A DNA stretch of 64,000 nt from Candidatus Thorarchaeota archaeon (GTDB lineage Archaea > Asgardarchaeota > Thorarchaeia > Thorarchaeales > Thorarchaeaceae). The stretch lies in assembly GCA_029858305.1 (NCBI GenBank), contig JAOUFI010000005.1:1-64000 (forward strand), written 5' to 3'. The position numbers and the translations under genes are program-made. The notes under the pieces were generated by a model that saw only the letters and a list, made by a program, of their open reading frames with translations, ran no database searches and was not told the origin of the DNA. This document shows positions 27,901 to 35,724 of the stretch, one piece after another (position 1 is the first letter of the stretch; the number at the start of each line of letters is the position of its first letter).

Positions 27901-28808
27901 TTACAGAATGCATACGAACTGCAGAATCAATATCTGAAGGATTCAAGAACCTTATTGAGAATGCTTCAATAGCTCTAACAAATCATCGTGATGAGGTATT
28001 TGACCAAGTTCAGAAAAGTGCAGAGTTGTCAAACCAGTATGCCTCCCGCAAGTTCGAAACGACTGGTCTGGATCTCAAGACTCATTTAAGCAGTGATACA
28101 TCGAATTTTCTAGAGAAAACGAGGCTAGCGCTTGCAGCAAAGAACAAGGAAATCACGGATTCTGTAACTGAAACAATCAATACAATCAATAAAGAGACCT
28201 CCGGTTTGAAACAGAACCGAAATCGGGCGCTCTCTTCGCATGGAGAATTTGGCGAGAAGACACTCAGAAGATGGTCGGTGGAACAGAAAGACAATATGTC
28301 TTCATTGAACGATAGGATACATAGTGCAATTGTGGGAATAACCGACAATACCAAGGCAACTATAGAGGTACTCAATGCTATCCATAGTATTGGAGATGAG
28401 ATGATTAAAGACCCATCAAAAAGAACTTGGTACATATCTGGGAAAGAGGAAGCATGCGCTCATATTATAGATATGGCAGATAGAGCTACAGACTCTATTG
28501 TAATCTCCATCATCGATCCCAATTGCCTAGACTATAAGAAGTTGGCTAAGGTCAAACAACCAAAACGTAAGGTGCTCATTGTTCCTGAAACCGAAGAACT
28601 TGATCCGAATCTATCATCCCTAGAAGGCTGGCGGGTATGGGAAACTAGGACCCCAATGTTCCTATCAATAATAGACGATAGTGAGCTATTGGTCGGTGGT
28701 GCAACAGCAACAGATGACCTTATCGCTTTGATATCGAAAGATGAAACATATCTTAGACTGTATCACGATATTCTTGGCCCGCGGTTAGTGAGAGGAAGAG
28801 TGACCTAG
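24915..28808 (+). CDS. Giant TrmB-like protein: winged helix, about 1000 residues of coiled coil, TrmB/PLD-like C-terminus
   Basis: About 1297 residues from the ATG at 24915; the frame is open 20 codons further up but that part is not protein-like. Residues 10-75 are a TrmB-type winged helix (LGLTEAEVKAIVPIYLGG, LATVQRTLGRLVSKGLI). Residues about 100-1150 are almost unbroken amphipathic helix, very rich in Ser, Thr, Glu, Lys and Ala, resembling chemoreceptor signalling coils. The last 130 residues (KRTWYISGKEEACAHIIDM, then FLSIIDDSELLVGGA) match the C-terminal PLD-like part of TrmB-family regulators, lacking the catalytic HKD motif. Normal TrmB proteins are 250-350 residues, so this is an extreme expansion. 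It could be a DNA-tethering structural protein instead of a sugar-responsive repressor. It overlaps the end of the convergent rimI gene by four bases. Confidence 0.8.
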   Translation: MSDDTVSKSVPILRDNLGLTEAEVKAIVPIYLGGNMTAGGVALLSGEKLATVQRTLGRLVSKGLIKQIDGIVPVYRALSPSMALSGTLADSLSGVTGLTDESEKLFSSRITEIESVVDGIITSQTKSLEELKSALTSYENQVLDLVTKQIENVATTATQTMTGFSDEIELAMNGMDTFLDESLGSKLLELQAEIDKAQIAMAKDLKAQVREFDKWIKNERKGTLGSVGEFEAKSSALVESAKNAVSSALTKSSELIQSLVREISGILTSLASAASDNGLAVINEVSTEISQMLNHLDSELGQAYLTGQESLKEVIAQARIISKEYSEFAKSRIDAAIEIADSASDVVDDWKNEVSGFMDVASQSVTSQLDQVASTDASYLEQMKNSLTSHIERVNTSLMDEYKAISSLATVLGGDSETILTETRSMMLDLLQSQNVVEQNDCDAVVEKLHAELEKWVGDTVTSIEKKLKDTAKDVTTILDTETTELNSISEAMNSRLKSAFNSVIKSTNTKNETLLTSVKKTTHDFENGIGQSLDELITSFTSATEKQVRESKELYEGLRERLDNRMSQSIATISSQADRVQKDITNTILEQTTRIDQHTLGIKEEFHNRLEDITTQFISLTQGLEATFNGLLSSQTMEARDIIASTHSEFRTTLKNEVTTLKDDSLKIQKEYSTEIALKIDDVASTVAAVKKALNELSVQKRFEISENMAKTLTNLESSIRSTEESLRDIESGTVDQFIENMEQVSQEFKVSVNGARDNISGRLDNVKDIVAASLEKSSAGGKIVVDGFVAQQKDRKQRFLADTSKKMNRLATKRAKDSAASIEAFQTQLSENQTGGVKDRNIAKEEVLATVETRRSEVANAFDAAAVWVDSSVSNVATSLEAFGSKLKNELIIMQKGLQKAANEVALAIQERGETDMDSFQEIATSLIQNAESIVTARLNEFGDSCSDALTKSNDSFTTMPTRMSEELENMETEIAQRNLQDYGTITTDLSTSFTECIRTAESISEGFKNLIENASIALTNHRDEVFDQVQKSAELSNQYASRKFETTGLDLKTHLSSDTSNFLEKTRLALAAKNKEITDSVTETINTINKETSGLKQNRNRALSSHGEFGEKTLRRWSVEQKDNMSSLNDRIHSAIVGITDNTKATIEVLNAIHSIGDEMIKDPSKRTWYISGKEEACAHIIDMADRATDSIVISIIDPNCLDYKKLAKVKQPKRKVLIVPETEELDPNLSSLEGWRVWETRTPMFLSIIDDSELLVGGATATDDLIALISKDETYLRLYHDILGPRLVRGRVT

Positions 28809-29275
28809 AATTCAATGGCATAGATGATGGCGTCTTCAACATCATAGTATCCCTTCACTCTATCGACAGCCACCATCCCTGCCCTACTATAGAGACTTCT
28901 AGCTTCTTGATTACTCTCACGAACCTCTAGCTCACATGTCCTCATCCCTGCGTCCCGCATTCTGTTGAGCGCATGGTTAAGTATCAAACTTCCATTTCCT
29001 CTACAGCGTTCATCCTCACGGATTGCTAAGTTGAGTATATGCCCATGCTCTTCATATACCGATTCTTCCCAAATGACATACCCAATAACATAGCTCTGAC
29101 GCGCTAATACCTTCATTATAATAAAGACGTCGTCATCTACTTGAAATCTCCCCTTGGTAATTGTAATCCGAAGGAATATCTCTTGACTCCACGGAATTGG
29201 AAAGCAATTCTTTTCTATTTCAATAATCTGAACCAGGTCATCAATAACGGGTTGCCGTATGTCAAGATCTGTCAT
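28805..29275 (-). CDS. rimI: RimI-type N-alpha-acetyltransferase
   Basis: 156 residues from the ATG at 29275, chosen because GAAGGA lies eight bases before it and the N-terminus (MTDLDIRQPVIDDLVQI) is the normal family start; a 40-codon upstream extension overlaps the zinc-ribbon gene. GNAT motifs: NLAIREDERCRGNGSLIL for acetyl-CoA binding (R-x2-G-x-G/S) and ELEVRESNQEARSLYSRAG with the RimI/Ard1 signature and the final GYYDVEDAIIY. It probably acetylates protein N-termini, as Ard1 does in archaea. It follows the zinc-ribbon membrane protein gene, probably in one transcript with MIP18. Confidence 0.9.
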   Translation of the reverse strand: MTDLDIRQPVIDDLVQIIEIEKNCFPIPWSQEIFLRITITKGRFQVDDDVFIIMKVLARQSYVIGYVIWEESVYEEHGHILNLAIREDERCRGNGSLILNHALNRMRDAGMRTCELEVRESNQEARSLYSRAGMVAVDRVKGYYDVEDAIIYAIEF

Positions 29276-29312
29276 GAATATGTTCCTTCGTGATATATCA
29301 AATTCTCTCAGT

Positions 29313-29672
29313 TTATCCATCATTCTGTTCAACCGGATTACCACAGAATGGACAGAATGTTGAATTGATTGGTATTGGTTTTGAGCAATATGCACAACAT
29401 GAGCCTACTAGAATAAAGGAGTTCTGTTCATTCAAATCAGACTGAGAATCTGTCTGTAGAACAGCTATTGATAGGAACCGTAGAATTATGATAGTAAAGA
29501 CTAGGACAAATGTAATTGTGATTGCAAAACCGAGAACACCTGAACCTCCAAAGAAGAAAGGAAAAACGAAGAACACTCCACTCTCAACTGATTTACTAGT
29601 AGACCAAAGCAGAAAGATTCCAAGTATAATAAATAGGAATCCCAATGGAAGTAGATTTTGTCGCCATTGCAA
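29313..29672 (-). CDS. Small membrane protein with C-terminal zinc ribbon
   Basis: 119 residues. Two membrane segments (LLPLGFLFIILGIFLLW and FAITITFVLVFTIIILRF) separated by a short glycine/phenylalanine-rich loop, then a cytoplasmic zinc ribbon with CAYC and CPFCGNP near the C-terminus. Function unknown; similar small zinc-ribbon membrane proteins are common in archaea. The start is TTG 29672 with GGAGG about 12 bases ahead. Its stop overlaps alternative rimI starts. Confidence 0.7.
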   Translation of the reverse strand: MQWRQNLLPLGFLFIILGIFLLWSTSKSVESGVFFVFPFFFGGSGVLGFAITITFVLVFTIIILRFLSIAVLQTDSQSDLNEQNSFILVGSCCAYCSKPIPINSTFCPFCGNPVEQNDG

Positions 29673-29697
29673 AGGCGTTCGAATCCTCCAATAGCTG

Positions 29698-30045
29698 TTA
29701 GATCATTCCGCGGTCCTTCATCTGCTCAATAATCTGGTTGTACTTTTGATCATTACTGATCATTTCATTAACCTGTGCTTCTAGCGAATGTGAACCTGGT
29801 AAGACTAACACGTTGATTTTGCTACTAGGATATACGGACTCCAATCGATGTCTTATCAAGATACCAATTAATCCTCCCATAGGACAATATGGAACTGTAG
29901 GTTTAAACCTGACACTGATTGAGTCTTCATCAACCTCAATATACTCTTGTTTTACAATTGACATTTGTGGGTCTGTAATTGATATAGGATGTTCTGGATC
30001 CATGACAGGTTCTAATGATTTGAAGACTTCATCGACTGTTGCCAA
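29698..30045 (-). CDS. MIP18 family protein (CIA2-like, iron-sulfur assembly)
   Basis: 115 residues, the size of the DUF59/MIP18 domain alone. It begins VFKSLEPVMDPEHPISI, close to the eukaryotic CIA2/FAM96 start with its DPEHP motif, and contains RFKPTVPYCPMGGLIGILIR, where the conserved functional cysteine lies (eukaryotes have PTIPHCSMATLIGL), and LVLPGSHSLEAQVNEM (eukaryotes: PGTH-SE-VN). The family helps place Fe-S clusters into target proteins. The resemblance to the eukaryotic form rather than to the bacterial PaaD/SufT form is by eye and fits an Asgard origin. TTG start with a weak GGGAA upstream. Divergent from the degenerate GTPase gene. Confidence 0.85.
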   Translation of the reverse strand: MATVDEVFKSLEPVMDPEHPISITDPQMSIVKQEYIEVDEDSISVRFKPTVPYCPMGGLIGILIRHRLESVYPSSKINVLVLPGSHSLEAQVNEMISNDQKYNQIIEQMKDRGMI

Positions 30046-30215
30046 TTTATTTTCCCATTTTATGGCCCTCTAGCAACCGCTTAATAATCTATGGCTTCAA
30101 CTATCCATTTTCATCCATTAGACTCATTAATATTTGTGGGCACAAGGTATATCTGAATAATGCAGTTTCTTTATCTATTATCATACTAATTTCATATCGA
30201 GAAACTGATTTGCCA

Positions 30216-30692
30216 ATGGGAGTACCGGGAGCAATGACGCCTGCAAAAAAGAAAGATGGTAAAAAAATAAGGAAGTATCTATTCAAGATAACAGTAATCG
30301 GTCCTGATGACAAGCTTCTCATGGATGTACTCTCAATATTTGACGATCCTGTTGTTGCAGTAGATGGGATTCGAATAGGATCCACCGAAGTTGATTTTGA
30401 CACCTCTGAAGTGCATGCAGTTTTTATGTCTCCCCGGCACTCTGCTCTTGACATACTTCTCACCTTGACGTACAAAGGAGCAAGTGGTGCCATTATTGTA
30501 CTTAGAGAACCTGATCCGGAATTAGAAACTCTCTATCGTAATGAAATTCGGGAGAATCTCGGTGCTGAAATACCAACCCGTATCGTGACTGTGAGCTCTA
30601 CGATGGATAAATTCAAGCAGACTGAAATTGAACATATCTTTGATGAAGTCGTAGCTGAGATCTTGGAACGAAAGACCAAGAAAGAGAAGTAG
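30216..30692 (+). CDS. Degenerate Ras-like small GTPase homologue
   Basis: About 158 residues from ATG 30216 (ATG 30234 is the alternative; the open frame extends further up without protein-like sequence). After a basic leader, KYLFKITVIGPDDKLLMDVL aligns with the first strand and P-loop of Rab/Ras proteins, but the GxxxxGK(S/T) residues are gone. Later, LTYKGASGAIIVLREPDPE matches the YRGADGAILVFDLTD region of small GTPases, and VTVSSTMDKF occupies the place of NKxD without its residues. The strand order is kept while every nucleotide contact is lost, so it should not bind GTP. A structural or roadblock-like partner role is plausible. Ras-superfamily expansion is a hallmark of Asgard archaea. 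Confidence 0.6.
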   Translation: MGVPGAMTPAKKKDGKKIRKYLFKITVIGPDDKLLMDVLSIFDDPVVAVDGIRIGSTEVDFDTSEVHAVFMSPRHSALDILLTLTYKGASGAIIVLREPDPELETLYRNEIRENLGAEIPTRIVTVSSTMDKFKQTEIEHIFDEVVAEILERKTKKEK

Positions 30693-30728
30693 TACAAACC
30701 TTTTTTTCAATTCTATCATCCTCTCAGC

Positions 30729-31796
30729 TTGGTGTCTTTAGTGAGCTCAGATAATAAACGAACAGACGAATATTGGATGGGCGTGCGTGATGCACTGAGA
30801 ATGGTAGATAGCTTCAACAAATGGGCTGCAAGAAATCCCGGACGTGCGAAGAGTCTTGAAGACTTCATTCATGATGGACTTATTGCTGCCGCAAAACGGT
30901 GTGAGTCCTGTTTACGTGAAAAACTAGGTCTCTCTTTCGTCAGAGATGATGAAGAAGATGAGATTCCAGATTCTCTTGAGTCCACGGAACCTGAAGTCGA
31001 ACCACCCTCTGGTTATGAGTCTACAATGACGGATGACAATGAAGAGCCAATTGACTCTGTCCCTGATAAAACATATGAGATTGCTATAGAGTCTAAAGAC
31101 TATGATTCATCTCAAGAAATAACCATTGAAACAGATGAATCCCCTATTTCAATTGATGCAGTTGAAAGACTAGGAGACGAGCCCATAGAGGATTTTGTCA
31201 TGGATGGACCACAACGTGATTTCACAACTGATTTTGTTCTTGTAGAGCCACCACCTCTCGTGATTGACACCGATGAACAACAATCAGTAGATGAAGAACA
31301 ATTTGAAGGATCAGACCTTGAAGAACTCGAAGATCTAGAAGAAATAACTTCAGAACCAGAAGTTGCTGAGAAGCGCTCCGGATTTACTTGGTCTGAATAC
31401 GAGGCTGCGGTAACTCCTACCTCTGAGCCCGAACCTCCAGATACAGAACTTGATGAATATATGACAGCTGATGATGATAACTTTAAAGAACCGTTAGATG
31501 AGGATAATGATTCATTTACCGAGGAATCACTTGATGCGCCCCCGGAGCCGTCTGAATCACCTGAAGTTTGGAGCACCTCTAAAGAGTCATCTATGGGTGG
31601 GGAAGAGAATCTAGAAGAATTCACTGAGGACGAGGATGAAGGCTTGTTCCCTGAGATGGATGACACTATAGCTGAAGAATCAGAAGAGGTACAACACTCA
31701 ATCACTAAGCCTCCAGCTCCACCACCGCCTCCTGAGAGCGAGGAAGATGAAGAAGAGCGAAAACGCAGAGCCCGAAGGTTGTTCTTTGGAGCTTAA
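30729..31796 (+). CDS. Acidic low-complexity protein with polyproline segment and basic C-terminal tail
   Basis: 355 residues. Residues 10-75 form a small helical domain (DALRMVDSFNKWAARNP, then HDGLIAAAKRCESCLRE). About 240 residues of Glu/Asp/Ser-rich disordered sequence follow. The end is distinctive: KPPAPPPPPESEE, then a basic helix EERKRRARRLFFGA that finishes the protein. Polyproline runs are ligands of profilin and of SH3/WW-like domains; Asgard archaea have actin and profilin, so a cytoskeletal partner is conceivable but unproved. The start is TTG 30729 or GTG 30732, with no clear ribosome-binding site. It runs four bases into the convergent E1-like gene and follows the degenerate GTPase gene. 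Confidence 0.65.
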   Translation: MVSLVSSDNKRTDEYWMGVRDALRMVDSFNKWAARNPGRAKSLEDFIHDGLIAAAKRCESCLREKLGLSFVRDDEEDEIPDSLESTEPEVEPPSGYESTMTDDNEEPIDSVPDKTYEIAIESKDYDSSQEITIETDESPISIDAVERLGDEPIEDFVMDGPQRDFTTDFVLVEPPPLVIDTDEQQSVDEEQFEGSDLEELEDLEEITSEPEVAEKRSGFTWSEYEAAVTPTSEPEPPDTELDEYMTADDDNFKEPLDEDNDSFTEESLDAPPEPSESPEVWSTSKESSMGGEENLEEFTEDEDEGLFPEMDDTIAEESEEVQHSITKPPAPPPPPESEEDEEERKRRARRLFFGA

Positions 31797-32824
31797 TGTA
31801 TGCCTTTGAGAACTCCTTCGTAAAGGTGTACTGCATCATCTGCAGTATTGACTCCTTTAATAATGGCTGAACCTGAAGTCATAAGTGTGATTCTGGATCC
31901 CGATGGTTTCTGTATAACAAGAAATTTCTTGCCAATTGTCAATTTGTCCTGAGAATCCTGATTTCTTGCAATATTCTCCAGATTCAAATTCATAATGGTA
32001 GGTGGAGAGATATTGAAGCTCTGAGAACATAGGGTGTGTACTGTGATGCCATCTCCTTCTTTCTTCATAACAATTCTTGATTGTGAACACTGTGGACAAT
32101 TAGCAACACGACCTATGTCAAAGAAATCAAAACTGAGTGAGGCGGAATCAATTGTCATGAGACGATTGGCAAGAATAGGTGGAATTCCTGTTGCCAGGCG
32201 GATAGCTTCATTTACCTCCACAGATGCAGCAAGAGAAAGGAGGGTCGGCGAAACTCCAACTTGCGCACATGTGTTATCCGGATTATCTTCTGCATCTCCC
32301 ATGAGGCAATGCAAGCAACCTGTTTTACTCGGAATAAAGGTTGAGAGGTTTGCATAGTATTCTACTGCTCCTGCAAAGATATATGGTATTTTCAGTTCTA
32401 GACTTGCTTTATTGACAGATCGACGAGTCTTGAATGAATCAAGCCCATCTATAATAATGTCAGTTCCTTTCAATAGCTCGATTGCATTTTCCTCTTTGAT
32501 TGAAACCGCTAAAGGCTCAAATTCCACTTCCGGGTTCATCAACGCTAGATTGGCAGCCGCAACAAGAGCTTTAGGTTCTCCTATATCTTCCGTGTTGTAG
32601 ATAGTCTGTCTCTGAATATTAGAAAGCTCAACAATATCCCTGTCGATTATCCTAATAGTTCCAAAACCAATTGCTGTTAGTAGCCGAAGTGCCGGACTTC
32701 CTAGTCCCCCTGCTCCTACAACTGTGACATTAGTTTTCATGATTTTTTGCATGTCCTTCTCAGTGAAGTCCCTCAGAGCGAGCATACGAGAATATCTCTC
32801 TCTTTGATTATCTGATAGTTTCAT
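31793..32824 (-). CDS. E1-like ThiF/MoeB/UbaA family adenylyltransferase
   Basis: 343 residues from ATG 32824 (MKLSDNQRERYSRML is the family's normal beginning; the TTG 15 codons upstream is less likely). Adenylate-binding Rossmann motif VVGAGGLGSPALRLL, then RIIDRDIVELSNIQRQ, KALVAAANLALMNPEVE, and two zinc CxxC pairs (CLHC, CPQC). The cysteine in NTCAQVGVSPTL is at the family's catalytic position. About 85 C-terminal residues after the second zinc pair form an additional domain, not rhodanese. It should activate the C-terminal glycine of a ubiquitin-like or sulfur-carrier protein (SAMP, MoaD or ThiS-like), none of which is visible here. Confidence 0.88.
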   Translation of the reverse strand: MKLSDNQRERYSRMLALRDFTEKDMQKIMKTNVTVVGAGGLGSPALRLLTAIGFGTIRIIDRDIVELSNIQRQTIYNTEDIGEPKALVAAANLALMNPEVEFEPLAVSIKEENAIELLKGTDIIIDGLDSFKTRRSVNKASLELKIPYIFAGAVEYYANLSTFIPSKTGCLHCLMGDAEDNPDNTCAQVGVSPTLLSLAASVEVNEAIRLATGIPPILANRLMTIDSASLSFDFFDIGRVANCPQCSQSRIVMKKEGDGITVHTLCSQSFNISPPTIMNLNLENIARNQDSQDKLTIGKKFLVIQKPSGSRITLMTSGSAIIKGVNTADDAVHLYEGVLKGIH

Positions 32825-32883
32825 TTCACTGGCTTTAGATACAAAGCACTCACTTAAAGCCTTGGACAACTACATCAATCAAC

Positions 32884-33708
32884 ATGAAGTACACATCTGA
32901 GGTTTCAATTGGTTTACGCAGAAATCCTATGGAGGCGTTAGAAGTCGCCCTCTCAAAACTTACATCTCCTTTGGATATCCCCAAGAGATTAGCACGTGTG
33001 CTGATTAAACCATCGATATACGATCCCAAGCTAGTTGGAAACACAAGTGTTAGTGTTGTGAGAGCTGTTCTCGGAGCATTCAAGAATCTCGGTTCTGCTT
33101 CAATAGTTGAGAGTGATAATCCTCTAAGAAGAACTACTGATGCTTTTCATCATATGGGATATACTGCACTTTCAAATTCAGATGTTACGCTAGTCAATCT
33201 CTCTGAACTTCCCACATCCATTGTAAAGATGCCAGGATACTTTTTTCAAAGGCACAGCATGCCATCCATTCTTACAGAACCTAACTTCTTCATCAATATA
33301 CCAACAGTAAAAATTGACCCTGAAATCCGTGCAATTGGGGCTGGCATAAAGAATCTTCTTGGTTTGATTCCAGAGATTGATAAAAGTATATACCACGAAA
33401 GAATGGATGATGTTCTATTGGACCTCCTATCAGTCTATCCACCACAACTTACTGTTGTCGACCTTACATCATTGGTAATAGGTAAACGGGAAGATAAAAT
33501 CACAAAAAAGATTGGTGCAATTATTGTTGGCCTGAATCCAGTTGCAGTAGATTCATTCTGTGCTGGTTTGTTTGGTATTGATCCTATACAAATAGGGTAT
33601 TTGAGAAGAGCATATGATTTAGGTCTTGGTGAGATACTTCTAGATCGTATTCGCGTAGGCGGTACTAATGACCAAAAACAGAGGCTGTTCGAGCTTTGTA
33701 GATTTTGA
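32884..33708 (+). CDS. DUF362 domain protein
   Basis: 274 residues. It has the DUF362 layout: VLIKPSIYDPKLVGNTS near the start, ASIVESDNPLRR, NFFINIPTVKIDPEIRAI in the middle, and GLNPVAVDSFCAGLFGIDP near the end. Family members are often fused with ferredoxins, but no iron-sulfur cysteine motif is present here. The biochemical role of the family is not established. It is divergent from the E1-like gene with about 60 bases between the starts. Confidence 0.82.
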   Translation: MKYTSEVSIGLRRNPMEALEVALSKLTSPLDIPKRLARVLIKPSIYDPKLVGNTSVSVVRAVLGAFKNLGSASIVESDNPLRRTTDAFHHMGYTALSNSDVTLVNLSELPTSIVKMPGYFFQRHSMPSILTEPNFFINIPTVKIDPEIRAIGAGIKNLLGLIPEIDKSIYHERMDDVLLDLLSVYPPQLTVVDLTSLVIGKREDKITKKIGAIIVGLNPVAVDSFCAGLFGIDPIQIGYLRRAYDLGLGEILLDRIRVGGTNDQKQRLFELCRF

Positions 33709-33806
33709 CAAAACGGAATGCATTTATTTAGTGTTGGGTTGCCGACCGAATCATTGTATATTTCTGTGATTTTCTGACAGATATGCATGATATGGTGGTA
33801 CCATAA

Positions 33807-34973
33807 ATGGATTGGACTTCTCATACGATGGAACGAATCCCTGAGTCAGGTACATTGAAGATGTTTGACTTGGCCAAGAGTCTTGAAAGTCAGGGTAAAA
33901 AAGTATATCATTTCGAGGTTGGACAACCAGATTTTCCCACACCTGACAATATTGTCAAAGCTGGCATTGAGGCATTGAAAAAAGGTCTGACAAGATATAC
34001 ACCTGCTCGTGGTATACCTCAAATTCTAGATGCTATTCAGGGATACTATATGTCCCGTGGTATAAAGATTAATGGCAGAAATAATGTCATTGTCACGCCC
34101 GGCGCCAAGATGGCATTATTCCAAGGGTTTCTAAGTACAATCGATGCTGGAGATGATGTTTTACTTTTGGCACCTGCGTGGCCTACTTACCGAGTCATGA
34201 TAAGAACTGTCAATGCAAAACCTGTTGACGTATGTACCTCTCCCAACTATGGTCTCGATGAGGAAGCACTGAAACATGCCGTTTCTAGAACTGTGTCTGC
34301 GCTCGTCATAAACAGTCCGAATAATCCAACTGGGGGCGTTCTAAGCAAGGAAGATATGAAGCTCATCTATGATCTTGCGATGGACCATGATTTCGTTGTG
34401 TTCTCTGATGAAATCTACGAAACGCTCGTCTATGATGGTTTCAAACAGACATCAATGCTCGAAGTAGATCCGACCCTGGAGCGTACCCTTGTGATCAATG
34501 GAATGAGTAAATCCTACAGTATGACTGGTTGGCGATTAGGCTATGCCATTGGTAATGAAGAAACCATTTCAAACATGGCTAGAATCCAGCAAAACACAAC
34601 TTCTTGCGCCACATCATTTGTTCAATATGCTGGTGTAGAAGCATTAACAGGTAATCAGAATTCCATCAATGTGATGGTCAAGGAATATCAGGCTCGCCGA
34701 GATGAGATTACTCGTCTCTTCAACGAAATCGAAGGAGTACCATGTCTGAATCCTATGGGTGCTTTCTACGTCTTTCCTGACTTCACAAGATTCGGTTTAA
34801 GCAGTAACACTCTAGCTGAACTTCTCCTTAAGAAGACCGGAGTATGTTGTACACCTGGTATTGCATTCGGAGCAAAATATGACAATTACCTCAGGTTCTC
34901 TTACCCCATCTCTGTTTCTGAGATACAAGAGGGAATGGCTAGACTTGCAGAGTTCTTGCCAACCCTTATGTGA
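33807..34973 (+). CDS. Class I/II PLP aminotransferase (aspartate aminotransferase-like)
   Basis: 388 residues, standard for fold-type I aminotransferases of subgroup 1-gamma. Motifs: HFEVGQPDFPTPDNI at the start, NSPNNPTGGVLSKED, SDEIYETLVYDG and the PLP lysine in NGMSKSYSMTGWRLGY; the carboxylate-binding arginine is in YLRFSYP near the end. Aspartate or another common amino acid is the expected donor. A start at ATG 33807 follows GGTGG. The YkgJ-like gene follows by about 50 bases. Confidence 0.93.
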   Translation: MDWTSHTMERIPESGTLKMFDLAKSLESQGKKVYHFEVGQPDFPTPDNIVKAGIEALKKGLTRYTPARGIPQILDAIQGYYMSRGIKINGRNNVIVTPGAKMALFQGFLSTIDAGDDVLLLAPAWPTYRVMIRTVNAKPVDVCTSPNYGLDEEALKHAVSRTVSALVINSPNNPTGGVLSKEDMKLIYDLAMDHDFVVFSDEIYETLVYDGFKQTSMLEVDPTLERTLVINGMSKSYSMTGWRLGYAIGNEETISNMARIQQNTTSCATSFVQYAGVEALTGNQNSINVMVKEYQARRDEITRLFNEIEGVPCLNPMGAFYVFPDFTRFGLSSNTLAELLLKKTGVCCTPGIAFGAKYDNYLRFSYPISVSEIQEGMARLAEFLPTLM

Positions 34974-35022
34974 CAATAGGGATAGTAAATGTTCAGCCAA
35001 TCGTTAAACAGGATGAGTCTGA

Positions 35023-35610
35023 ATGTCACCTAGAGAAGTTGAGGATAGGCTGCCGCAATTTGAGTGTACTAAATGTGGAGCATGTTGTCGTGAAGACTCA
35101 ATGCTAATTACTGTAACAGGTCGCGATATTGCCAGAATCTCAACAGCTTTAGGCTTGAGTCCAGAGGAAACAATGAGAGCTCTTGATTTCTACATTGTTG
35201 ATGATCCCAATACAATTCCAATTGGGCTTCAAGGGATCCCATCCCCAAGTACTGAGAGAGGTTCGGCTTTCATCGCTCTGAGGAAAATGGAAAATGGGGA
35301 GTGCATTTTTCTAAAAGATAACCTTTGCATGATTCACACATTACGACCCATTGTGTGTAGATCATTTCCTTTTGTATTCCAGGAGAAAGGAAGTCAACGC
35401 AAGTGGGGGCTTAGTGCTGTGAAGCAAATCTGTCCTGGACTTGGTACTGGTTCAAAAGTATCAGAGAAGGATATTGAAGATCTTTCTGCGCTTGTTCTAG
35501 AGAGCATAAAGACATATCATGAGTTTGTTGATGAGTGGAATAGTCTACCGACCACGACTGCGCGAGAATTAATCAGAACCATCCTATCTGACCCTAGATT
35601 CTTTGCCTAG
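35023..35610 (+). CDS. YkgJ-family cysteine cluster protein
   Basis: 195 residues. The N-terminal FECTKCGACCRED (C15, C18, C21, C22) and later CMIHTLRPIVCRSFPF give the YkgJ pattern, thought to bind zinc or an iron-sulfur cluster. Members are often annotated as putative flagellin N-methylases or metal chelators, none firmly. AGGATGA precedes the ATG by six bases. A weak hairpin (CCCAT/ATGGG, then a T-rich stretch) lies after the stop around 35629-35660. Confidence 0.82.
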   Translation: MSPREVEDRLPQFECTKCGACCREDSMLITVTGRDIARISTALGLSPEETMRALDFYIVDDPNTIPIGLQGIPSPSTERGSAFIALRKMENGECIFLKDNLCMIHTLRPIVCRSFPFVFQEKGSQRKWGLSAVKQICPGLGTGSKVSEKDIEDLSALVLESIKTYHEFVDEWNSLPTTTARELIRTILSDPRFFA

Positions 35611-35724
35611 CATGCTTTAAAGAAATAGCCCATGTGATAGTTTATGGGTAATTTTCTTCCTGGAGCAATGTATTGTGTATGGTTTGGCTTGCTGGATAAT
35701 GTTGCCTGATAAAACGAATCCAAA

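Noticed and set aside
25070..28435. Many open frames antisense to the giant coiled-coil gene
   Set aside because: They follow from the low-complexity Glu/Ser/Lys codons of the sense frame and have no start signals or protein-like text.
29276..29395. 40-codon upstream extension of rimI
   Set aside because: It overlaps the zinc-ribbon gene and the ATG at 29275 has GAAGGA and a normal family N-terminus.
29640..29697. A GTTCGAATCC-like string suggesting a tRNA T-arm
   Set aside because: No acceptor, D or anticodon stem can be built around it, and it lies at the start of the zinc-ribbon gene.
31112..31705. Serine-rich 197-residue open frame on the minus strand
   Set aside because: It is the antisense shadow of the Glu/Asp-rich acidic protein; GAA/GAT-rich codons read backwards give Ser/Ser-rich text.
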